In this document: one piece after another, positions 34,134 through 41,898 of the stretch
Layout of the letters: each line of letters begins with the position of its first letter
How positions within the stretch are numbered: the first letter of the stretch is position 1
Assembly (NCBI GenBank): GCA_041488095.1
Contig: JBGPOP010000001.1
Span: 62,001 to 126,000 of the forward strand
Origin: DASYPQ01 sp041488095
GTDB lineage: Bacteria > Planctomycetota > UBA1135 > GCA-002686595
Direction of reading: 5' to 3'
Length of the DNA: 64,000 bases
Notes under the pieces: model-generated
Seen by the model: the letters and a program-made list of their open reading frames with translations, nothing else
What the model was told of the DNA's origin: nothing
The model's database searches: none
Translations under genes and position numbers: made by a program

Positions 34134-34985
34134 CTACTCCTGCCTCTCGGGGACGTCCTTGCGAACGGGCGGCTCGACCCCCAGGCTCTCCAGGGCTGCA
34201 TCGGCCGCGGCGGCTGCAGGGTTGCGCGACAGAGCCTCGACCGCGCCGGCGAGCGTGAGCGGATCCGCCTCGGACCGCAGCCGGGCCGCGACGGCCCAGA
34301 TCTCGTCCTCGGTCGCGGTCGCCGCCAGAGCGGCCGCCGCAGCTGCACGCAGCGCGGATCCTGCCGGCATGCGGCCACCCCAGGCGATCCGATCGAGGGC
34401 CGAGCGTGCGCCCTCGTCGCAGGCAGCGCGCTCGACGAGCGAGCGCAGGGCGAAGCGGGGCACGGATTCGCCGCGCGGCCCCGAGGCGTCGGGCAAGCCC
34501 TCGATCACCGCGACCAGGATGTCGTCGGTCCGTGCGCAGCCTGCGTCGCGGAGCGCGCGCAGCGCGGCGACCTTGTGGCAGTCGGGGCCGTCCTCGGCGA
34601 GGGCAGTGCGCGCCGCCCGCTCGAGCGCCTCGGGTCCGCGCGCCGCGATCGTGAGGAAGGCGGCGTAGAACTCGGACTCCTTGCGCGGGGCGCGGGAAGT
34701 CGCCGTTCCCGAGGGCGCTCTCTCGTCCGCATCCGCCTCGGGGATCGCGGCGCAGCCGGGCGTGCGCTGTGCCTCAGCCTTCGCGGTCTCGAGGTCGGTC
34801 TGAGCGACCTCCGTCGGCCATGTCAAGGTCTCCCACGAGACGGTATCCCGCGGGACGGGCTCAGGCGTGGCCGAGGCCCGTTCCAGCGGAAGCATGCCGC
34901 GACCGAGACAAGCGACACCGAGAAGGCATCCGGCCTCGAGCGCGGTCACCGCGCCGATGAGGAAGGTCTTGCGAGTGGAGGCCAT
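34134..34985 (-). CDS. Alanine-rich HEAT-repeat-like exported protein
   Basis: A 283-residue protein with an N-terminal hydrophobic segment (about residues 8-28), a low-complexity linker and a C-terminal helical repeat region (about 105-270, repeating L-x-x-L and AAxxAL patterns) like HEAT repeats. Not recognised as a known family. It lies seven bases after the decahaem gene. It may be an assembly or scaffold factor for the surface cytochrome (inference). Confidence 0.6.
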   Translation of the reverse strand: MASTRKTFLIGAVTALEAGCLLGVACLGRGMLPLERASATPEPVPRDTVSWETLTWPTEVAQTDLETAKAEAQRTPGCAAIPEADADERAPSGTATSRAPRKESEFYAAFLTIAARGPEALERAARTALAEDGPDCHKVAALRALRDAGCARTDDILVAVIEGLPDASGPRGESVPRFALRSLVERAACDEGARSALDRIAWGGRMPAGSALRAAAAAALAATATEDEIWAVAARLRSEADPLTLAGAVEALSRNPAAAAADAALESLGVEPPVRKDVPERQE

Positions 34986-34992
34986 GGTTCTT

Positions 34993-37900
34993 CTAGCGGG
35001 TCTTGTGCATGAGCTCGACGCTCCACTGGCCGTCCGCTCCGTGGCACACCTCGCACGATTCGTATCCGCTGGGCGCGGTCTGCGCGTCGATGTGCGCCGT
35101 CGCCGCGTCCGAGTCGTGGCAGGCGTTGCAGACCGCCCGCCAGCTCCGCGTGGGCACGGTCTGCTCGGTGCCGGAGTGCTCGCGGGGCGACGGCCCCATC
35201 CAGGCGTCCGACGTTCCGTGGCACATCCTGCAGTTCTGGACCCCGTTCGGCATGGCCGGGAACAGGACCTCGCCGTAGGTGTTAGCGCTCGCTTGGTTGC
35301 CGTAGACCGTGTAGGTCGAAGCGTTCGCCAGCTCCTTGCCCCGGTGGATCTTGTGCAGCATCGTGCGGAAGTTGATCGTCACGCCGTTGTTGGGCGGGAC
35401 GGGATTGGTCGTGGGCGGGTTGTATTGCGGCCAGTCCTCCGCCCCCGCCACCCCGTGGCAGAGCAAGCAGGTGTCGACGCCGCTGCGGCCGCCGCCGTGG
35501 AACAGCATCTGGCTATGGCAGGCGTAGCAGGTGGCCGACGAGGAGATGAACGCGTAGGGCTCGATCGTCGTGGCCGTGGCGCCGTACAGGAAATCGACGT
35601 TGGCTCCGGTCGAGGCCGCCTGGTACGTCTGTACCTCACCAAAGAGTCCCAGGAAGATGGACCTGGCGCCCCAGATCGAGGCGGTATAGGTCCCGTCCTC
35701 GAAGCTGAGCCCTTTCCATTCACCCCAGTCCTGGCCGAGGCTCGGCGAGTCGTTGTGCGGAGGCGCGTAGCTGGCCTGCAGTGCGTCCCCGCCATGGCGG
35801 AGGTATCCGAATCGGCCGTCGGTCCGGTAAGTCATCACGATGCCGTTGCCGGCTCCGAAAGCGACCACGGAGGTGACGACTCCGGTCGCTGGGGTCAGCA
35901 TGTAGCGGTTTGCCGCGCCCTCCTGGCGGTAGGTGAGCGTCGGCTCGTCGGCGGTCGCCCCGACCGCATGGGCATAGCGCAGCGGCGTCTTGAACCACAT
36001 CCGCGTGGCGCTCTCGACGTAGCCGACCTGGACGTACTCCCGCGTTCCGACTCCTGCCGCTCCTTCGAGCACGCAGTAGTCGTTCACCGCGAAATTGGCG
36101 GTGGACACCACGTCCACCTCGCGATCCAGCGCCTTCGCCGACGCCGAGAGGGTCGTGCGCACGGCGACGGTCGTCACCTCGTTCAGCGTCTGCCGTCCGA
36201 AGTAGACGGGGAGGTTGCCCGCTGTGAGCGTCTGGCCGATGTTGCCGTCACCGTCTCCCAGGAACTCCAGAGGCAGGTCCATGGGGATCTTGAGGGTGTA
36301 GCTCGCCGCCGGCGCCACGAGCTCGTAGTAGAAGCGGTCCGTCGCCGCGAAGGAAGTCCGCCCCGCGGCGATGGCGAAAAGCACGGGGTTGGCCGCGGCG
36401 CCTTGGAAGATCGTCAGGTAGATGCTGTTGCCGCTCGAGAATGCGGTGGTCCCGACGGTCGCGGTGAACGAGAGCGCCCCGTTCGTGGAGGTGAAGCGCA
36501 CCGAGCCGTTTGTGGCTGCCGGCAGCCTCCCGCTGCCCATGGCGCCCGACACGGATCCCGTGACCGTGAAGTCCACGGCGCTGAAGAAGGCCACCGTCAC
36601 GGTCTCCGCCACCGCGGAGGACGAGAGGTCGATCGCCGAGATCGACGAGCCGGAGGGGTTGGTGCTCGGGCTGGCGGAGAGGGCGGACGCACCCAGGTTC
36701 CCGCTGACGCTCCCCGTCACGCCGAAGGCCGTCGCCGAGGTGAACTCCACGGTGAGGATCTCGGTCACCGGAGCCCCGGTGAACAGGATCCGGCTCATCG
36801 TTCCCTTGTTCGTGGTGCTGCCCGAAGCCAGTCGGCCTGCGAAGTCGTAGGGTGAGATCGACACGTTGTTCGGGCCCGGGTAGGGCATGACGATTTGGCG
36901 GTTGGAGGTGGGCCCGACCACCACGGCGCTGGCCGAGTTCAGGGACGCCAGGGGGATGTCCGTTCCCGCGTCGTTCTGGATGGCGAAGGTGATGCTGGGG
37001 CGGTCGCCCGCCTGGAAGTTGCCGCCCGCTCCCGTCCCTCCGCTGATGCCGCTGCCGATGAAGTTCACGCCCGGGTTCAGGGTGCCGTTGTGCAGCGGGT
37101 GAAGGTGGGCGTCCTGCACGGCGAGGGCCGTCCCGGACACGGCGTGGCACTGGATGCAGGCCGAGTCCGTGAGCTGGGCGGGCATGGTCTGGTTGTTGGC
37201 CGTGTAGAGGTTGGTCCACGAGATGTCGTCGTGGCACGCGCCGCAGGCCTGGCGGCTGGGCTGGGCGAAGGCCACAGCGCCCTGCGCCGGAGCCGTCAGC
37301 GGACCGGAGCCGTCCGGATCGCCGTGGCACTTGTTGCAGTCGGTGACGCCCGTGCGAATCGTGTCCTCCTGCGTTTTCTGTGAGGACGTGAGAGCGGAGT
37401 ACCCCAGGTCTCGGGGCATGGCGACATTCAGGTTCGGCCAGACCGGGAAGGCGACCTCGGAGAAGTCGGTCACTCCGTCCGGAAGCTCCGTGATCACGTA
37501 GGGCGTGGGCGTCGCCGAGTAGTCGCGCGTTCCATCGGCATGGGTCGCCACGCCCAGGACCGAGGGCAGGTGCTCCCCGTTGTGGATCTTGTGGATCATC
37601 ACCTTGAAGCTGAGGGTGGTGTCGGGGGTTCCCCCTTCCAGCCCGGGATCGTTCGCGTCCTCCGAGCCAGCGGTGTGGCACAGGAGGCACAGCTTGACGT
37701 CCCGTCGCATGCCTCCGTGCGCCTGCAGCTTCTCGTGGCACTGGTTGCAGTTCACCTGCTTGACCACCTCACGGGAATCGACAGCCAGCGCTCCCAGGAA
37801 CAGCACGTCCTTCTCGGCGTTCCCCACGTCGCGGAAGGGCTGGTCCTCCACCGTGTAGCTCCACGCGAAGTAGGCGCCCACCGTGTACGTGCCCGCGAGC

Positions 37901-38436
37901 AGGGCCTGCCCCGAGAGCTCGCCCTCGCCCGACCCGAACGTGGCCGTGTCGTTGTACGGCGCGGCGTAGGCCGCCGGGATCGGCGTCGCGAACGTGTAGG
38001 TGAACGAGCCGTTGGCGTTCTCTACCGAGGCCGTCTCCACATCCGTGACCTGCGGCAGCACCCGCTGGTAGTTGAAGCTCGGACCCGAGAGCAGCATCCG
38101 CGCGGTCGACATCTCGGAGAGCATCCACGCGCTACCGTCGTTCTTCGTCAGGGTGAACGTGACCCTGACCGTGTCGCCGACCTGGAAGGTGCCGTCCGCG
38201 CCGCTGGCGCCGTCGACCGAGACGATCGTCACGATCAATCCCGGCGCGGACTCACCGCGGCCGATGTGCGTGTCGGTCGGCTCTCCGCCCCCCGGAGGGC
38301 CTGGAGGCCCGGGAGGCCCCTGCGAGCCGTTGCTGCCGCTGCAGCTCGCGACCAGAGAGGCGGCCGCGACCAGCGCGAAACCAGCAAAATGGAAGGCAAT
38401 CGAGCCACTCGCCCTGCGTTGATCGATCAGGTTCAT
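34993..38436 (-). CDS. OmcA/MtrC-family decahaem outer-membrane cytochrome
   Basis: A 1147-residue lipoprotein (lipobox near SLVASC, then a collagen-like GPPGPPGPPGGG linker). Ten CXXCH sites fall in two groups of five: residues about 229-430 (CNQCH to CIQCH) and about 968-1130 (CYACH to CEVCH). MIHKIHNGEHLP and MLHKIHRGKEL near each group are typical of OmcA/MtrC proteins. These sit on the cell surface and pass electrons to metals or other acceptors. The haem-free part between the groups is about 540 residues, larger than in Shewanella, so extra beta domains are present. First gene of an eleven-gene operon behind a sigma-54-like promoter. Confidence 0.9.
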   Translation of the reverse strand: MNLIDQRRASGSIAFHFAGFALVAAASLVASCSGSNGSQGPPGPPGPPGGGEPTDTHIGRGESAPGLIVTIVSVDGASGADGTFQVGDTVRVTFTLTKNDGSAWMLSEMSTARMLLSGPSFNYQRVLPQVTDVETASVENANGSFTYTFATPIPAAYAAPYNDTATFGSGEGELSGQALLAGTYTVGAYFAWSYTVEDQPFRDVGNAEKDVLFLGALAVDSREVVKQVNCNQCHEKLQAHGGMRRDVKLCLLCHTAGSEDANDPGLEGGTPDTTLSFKVMIHKIHNGEHLPSVLGVATHADGTRDYSATPTPYVITELPDGVTDFSEVAFPVWPNLNVAMPRDLGYSALTSSQKTQEDTIRTGVTDCNKCHGDPDGSGPLTAPAQGAVAFAQPSRQACGACHDDISWTNLYTANNQTMPAQLTDSACIQCHAVSGTALAVQDAHLHPLHNGTLNPGVNFIGSGISGGTGAGGNFQAGDRPSITFAIQNDAGTDIPLASLNSASAVVVGPTSNRQIVMPYPGPNNVSISPYDFAGRLASGSTTNKGTMSRILFTGAPVTEILTVEFTSATAFGVTGSVSGNLGASALSASPSTNPSGSSISAIDLSSSAVAETVTVAFFSAVDFTVTGSVSGAMGSGRLPAATNGSVRFTSTNGALSFTATVGTTAFSSGNSIYLTIFQGAAANPVLFAIAAGRTSFAATDRFYYELVAPAASYTLKIPMDLPLEFLGDGDGNIGQTLTAGNLPVYFGRQTLNEVTTVAVRTTLSASAKALDREVDVVSTANFAVNDYCVLEGAAGVGTREYVQVGYVESATRMWFKTPLRYAHAVGATADEPTLTYRQEGAANRYMLTPATGVVTSVVAFGAGNGIVMTYRTDGRFGYLRHGGDALQASYAPPHNDSPSLGQDWGEWKGLSFEDGTYTASIWGARSIFLGLFGEVQTYQAASTGANVDFLYGATATTIEPYAFISSSATCYACHSQMLFHGGGRSGVDTCLLCHGVAGAEDWPQYNPPTTNPVPPNNGVTINFRTMLHKIHRGKELANASTYTVYGNQASANTYGEVLFPAMPNGVQNCRMCHGTSDAWMGPSPREHSGTEQTVPTRSWRAVCNACHDSDAATAHIDAQTAPSGYESCEVCHGADGQWSVELMHKTR

Positions 38437-38471
38437 CCTCGTAACCTCCTCGCGGGATCCTGAACCGCTCA

Positions 38472-38488
38472 GGCAAAGACCATGCCCC
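38472..38488 (-). promoter_or_regulatory. Sigma-54-like promoter of decahaem operon
   Basis: The minus strand reads GGGGCATGGTCTTTGCC, with GG-N10-GC and TTGC. Transcription would start near 38460, with an AGGAGG-like site before ATG 38436. Just upstream GGGGACTACTCCCC (38537-38550) forms an inverted repeat that might be an activator site. Confidence 0.45.
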
Positions 38489-38630
38489 CCTTGCCATCAA
38501 GAACCCGGGCTTGGACATCGAGCGACGGGCCGGGGACTACTCCCCAGCCCCGAGAGATTCTCCCCGAACTTCGCCCGTACCGCTCCATCGCCGAAGTCCT
38601 CCGAAGCAGGTGAGTGAGGGGAGGAAGGAG

Positions 38631-39839
38631 TCACTTGGCCTGCTCGGCGGTTGGACCCGGTACGGGCCAGCCACGCGAGAGAAAGGCCAGTAGATCCGCC
38701 AGCTCCTGGGCCGAAAGCCGCGCCCAGGAGAGGTTTTGAGCCTCCAGCACGGCGCCCATCCCGGGAGCGTGATTCCACATGCTCTGCATGATGCTCTCCT
38801 TAGACTGGCCCGTCGTGGCGCGCTGGAGGTCCGGGCCGACGAGGCCCTTTCCCTCGGCACCGTGACAGACCGAGCATCCCTTGCCCTCGAACACGGCTCT
38901 GCCCCGGTCAGGAAGACCTTCCTGTCCTTGGTAGCGCGCGATGTAGACGAATGCGAAGAGATCCAGGAGCTCGTCCCCTTCGAACTGAGGCACAGACATC
39001 CCGACCTTCTGCATGGTCCGCGACATCTCCGGCCAGTGGTTCCACATCCTTCCGGCAATCTGGGTGACGCTCCCGCGCAGCTCCGCCCGTCCCAGGTCGG
39101 GGCCGACGCCCGGCTCCTCGCCGAAGATCTCGTGGCAGGCGCTACATCCCTTCGCCTGGAAGACCGCGCGTCCCTTCTCCGGATCGCCGGGCGACTGGAA
39201 TCTGCGAGCGGACTGCCGCGTACCGTGGATCCGGATGTAGGCGATCAGGTCGATGATCTCGTTCCCCTCGAACTTGGGTACCTCGAGCCCCGAGGCCTCG
39301 ATGGCGGAGACCATCGCAGGGCCGTGGTTCCACAGCGCCTGCCCGATCGAGAGCGGAGACACCCCGCGATTCAGAGCGTCGAGCGGAGGTCCTGTCTCAC
39401 CACCCTCGCCTCCAACCTTGTGGCAGCGGATGCAGTGCTTCCCCGTGAAGAGCGTCTTGCCGACGCGGGGGTCCCCCGGCTCGTCGAAGTAGTTCAGGAA
39501 GTACAGGAAGGCGATCAGGTCCGACAGTTCTTGGTCCCGGAAGGTGGGCGGCGTGATGCGGTACTCGGCCATCTTCCCGGTCATGCCCTGGGAGTGGTTC
39601 CACATGACCGACGCGATCTCATAGTAGGAGTTCCTCGCGGCCTTGCGCCCCAGGTCAGGGCCGATGCGTCCGCCGGCGCCTCGGACCGCGTGACACTTCA
39701 CGCAACTCTTCTGGGCGAACAGTGTCTGTCCCTGGATGGGATCCCCGAGTCCGACCCCCTTGGGCTCCTGGACGGCTGCCAGACCGAGCGGGAGGAGAAG
39801 CAGCGTGCTGTGCGCGAAATGTCGGATCGAGTTCCCCAT
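38631..39839 (-). CDS. Tetra-domain cytochrome c
   Basis: About 402 residues: a signal peptide then four tandem class I cytochrome c domains with CVKCH, CIRCH, CSACH and CSVCH. Each has a copy of the motif WNH-x-x-x-M (WNHSQGM, WNHGPAM, WNHWPEM, WNHAPGM) about 45 residues after its haem site, where the sixth haem ligand is expected. This fourfold duplication makes a chain of similar haems. It follows the quinone complex genes and is probably its periplasmic electron acceptor. ATG 39839 gives a clean signal peptide; TTG 39860 is an alternative. Confidence 0.83.
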   Translation of the reverse strand: MGNSIRHFAHSTLLLLPLGLAAVQEPKGVGLGDPIQGQTLFAQKSCVKCHAVRGAGGRIGPDLGRKAARNSYYEIASVMWNHSQGMTGKMAEYRITPPTFRDQELSDLIAFLYFLNYFDEPGDPRVGKTLFTGKHCIRCHKVGGEGGETGPPLDALNRGVSPLSIGQALWNHGPAMVSAIEASGLEVPKFEGNEIIDLIAYIRIHGTRQSARRFQSPGDPEKGRAVFQAKGCSACHEIFGEEPGVGPDLGRAELRGSVTQIAGRMWNHWPEMSRTMQKVGMSVPQFEGDELLDLFAFVYIARYQGQEGLPDRGRAVFEGKGCSVCHGAEGKGLVGPDLQRATTGQSKESIMQSMWNHAPGMGAVLEAQNLSWARLSAQELADLLAFLSRGWPVPGPTAEQAK

Positions 39840-39863
39840 GTGGATGGCCTGGGACTTCAAGGG

Positions 39864-41210
39864 TCACCGCTGTCCTGCCTCGGGAAGCCCGGGCAAGACC
39901 CTCTTGACGCGCTCTATGACCTGGCTCAGGGCATGTTCCCGTCCTTCCCGGACCTCCCAGATCGACACGATCGGGAAGAACTTGGTGAACACGCCATACA
40001 GGAAGACGAAGAACGCCACGAAGGAAGCCATCAGGGACCACTCCACCCAGGAGGCGTGGTAGGAGACGTCCGCCCGTGGCAAGCGTGGATTGGAGAGGCT
40101 CGGGATGACGATCAGGTAGCGCTCGAGCCACATGCCGACTTCGACCGAGACTGCCGCCACGACGCAGCCCCACACCTTCGACCCGGTCCGGCGGTTGGCA
40201 AGGAATCCCAACGGGATCACGAGGCAGGTGGCAACCATGGTCCAGAACTGGGGCGCGTACTTGCCGGTGACCTTCGAGGAGAAGACGGCCATGTGGGAGG
40301 GATCGGATCCGTAGTACGTGGTCAGGAACTCGGCGAAAGTGAAGTAGAACCACAGAAGCGCCATGACCATCAGGAGGAGCCCTAAATTGCTGAAGTGGAT
40401 CGGCTTCAGGTACGGCTCCAGGTGGTAGACCTTCCGCACGACGGCCATGGCGATGAGGATGGCCGCGATCCCGGAGAAGATCGCCCCGACGACGAAGTAG
40501 GGCCCGAAGATCGTCGAGTGCCACATCGGCTGGACGGTCATCCCGAAGACCCAGGACACGACCGTGTGCACTGAGACGGCGATCGGGATCACCGCGACGG
40601 CCATCACGGCGATGCACCGGTTGAGGATGCGCTGTTGGCTCTCCGTCCCCTTCCAGCCCAGGGCCAAGACGCGGTACAGCCGGTGCCACCGGTCGGTGTT
40701 GTCCCGAAGGATCGCAATGTCGGGAATGAGGGGCAGGTACAGGTAGATCGTGCTGCCGGTCAGGTAGACGCTGATGGAGCAGACGTCCCACACCAACGGG
40801 GAGCGGAAGTTGGGGTGCAGGATGACGTTGAGGACCCGATCCGGCCTGCCCAGGTCGAGGATGACGCAGCCCGCTCCAAAGAACAGCACCAGGACCGTGA
40901 TCACTTCGGCCGCCCGCGTGATCGGGCGTCGCCATTCGGCATTGCACAGGCGCAGGATCGCGGAGATCAGCGTCCCTGCATGGCTGATCCCGATGAAGAA
41001 GACGAAGTTGGTGATGTAGAGACCCCAGTACACGGGAACGTTCAGGCCCGTGACGTCGAGGCCCGAGCCCAGCTGCGTCCTCCAGGCATACATGCCCCAC
41101 AGCCAGATCCCGACCAGGACCGACGAGAAGGCCCAGAACCGCCAGGTGGTCTTCTGGATCGGCCGCAGAAGGGCCGCATCCGCGCCGATCGAGTGAGTGG
41201 TGGCCTCCAC
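39864..41210 (-). CDS. NrfD-family membrane subunit (QrcD/ActC-like)
   Basis: A 448-residue polytopic protein of about ten helices. It resembles QrcD of the sulfate-reducer quinone reductase complex and ActC of alternative complex III (motifs FFIGISHAGTLISAILRL and FDLG/LDLGRPDR near the quinone pocket). It exchanges electrons between quinone and the periplasmic ferredoxin subunit. One base separates it from the ferredoxin gene. Confidence 0.88.
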   Translation of the reverse strand: MEATTHSIGADAALLRPIQKTTWRFWAFSSVLVGIWLWGMYAWRTQLGSGLDVTGLNVPVYWGLYITNFVFFIGISHAGTLISAILRLCNAEWRRPITRAAEVITVLVLFFGAGCVILDLGRPDRVLNVILHPNFRSPLVWDVCSISVYLTGSTIYLYLPLIPDIAILRDNTDRWHRLYRVLALGWKGTESQQRILNRCIAVMAVAVIPIAVSVHTVVSWVFGMTVQPMWHSTIFGPYFVVGAIFSGIAAILIAMAVVRKVYHLEPYLKPIHFSNLGLLLMVMALLWFYFTFAEFLTTYYGSDPSHMAVFSSKVTGKYAPQFWTMVATCLVIPLGFLANRRTGSKVWGCVVAAVSVEVGMWLERYLIVIPSLSNPRLPRADVSYHASWVEWSLMASFVAFFVFLYGVFTKFFPIVSIWEVREGREHALSQVIERVKRVLPGLPEAGQR

Positions 41211-41211
41211 G

Positions 41212-41895
41212 CTACTCCCCCTTCGAGAGGTAGATGACCTTCGGCTTGGTCCCGAGCTCCTCCATCAGGCGGAAAGCCCGCGGGCTCTCGGCGAGCCGTG
41301 AGACTTCGCTCCTGCGATCGTCGAGATCACCGAACACCATGGCGCCGGACGGGCACGTCTGGACGCAAGCGGGAACGTAATCCCCCTCCGCCAGAAGCCG
41401 GGACTCCGCGCGCGCGCGGTCCTTGGCGAGCTGGAGCCGGTGGTGGCAGAACGTGCATTTCTCGACCACACCCTTGGGCCGGATCGAGACGTCCGGGTTC
41501 AGGCTCTGCTCCATCGGGAAAGGCCAGTCGTACTTTTTCCAGTTGAAGTACCGGACGGTGTAGGGGCAGGCAGTCGTGCAATAGCGACACCCGATGCAGC
41601 GTGGATAGACCTGCGCGACCAGACCCTCCTTGTCGATCATGGTCGCCGTGGCCGGACAGACCTTGACGCAGGGAGGGTTCTCGCAGTGCATGCAGGGCAG
41701 CGGGATCCACTGCGGAGCAGCCCCCTCCCCGTGCTCGGACACGTTTCTTGCCAGTCGCATCCAGGAGATCGAACGTCCTCGTCCGGCCACGTCCGCTCCG
41801 GTCGGAGGGATGTTGTTCTCGACCTTGCAGGCGACGACGCAGGCTTGGCACGCCGTGCACCGGTCCAGGTCGATGACCATTCCCCAGCGTGCCAT
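41212..41895 (-). CDS. Four-cluster ferredoxin subunit (QrcC-like)
   Basis: A 227-residue protein with four [4Fe-4S] motifs: CTACQACVVAC, CMHCENPPCVKVCP, CIGCRYCTTACP and CTFCHH...CVQTCP. No signal of its own, so it is probably exported together with the Tat-signal-bearing partner encoded next door. Connects the NrfD subunit to the molybdopterin-type and multihaem subunits. Confidence 0.9.
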   Translation of the reverse strand: MARWGMVIDLDRCTACQACVVACKVENNIPPTGADVAGRGRSISWMRLARNVSEHGEGAAPQWIPLPCMHCENPPCVKVCPATATMIDKEGLVAQVYPRCIGCRYCTTACPYTVRYFNWKKYDWPFPMEQSLNPDVSIRPKGVVEKCTFCHHRLQLAKDRARAESRLLAEGDYVPACVQTCPSGAMVFGDLDDRRSEVSRLAESPRAFRLMEELGTKPKVIYLSKGE

Positions 41896-41898
41896 GGC

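Noticed and set aside
33890..34378. Longer 162-residue version of the zinc-ribbon gene
   Set aside because: The extra N-terminal part is Arg/Pro/Ser-rich and antisense-like with respect to codon pattern and overlaps the HEAT-like gene by about 245 bases; GTG 34132 gives a compact protein right after the upstream stop.
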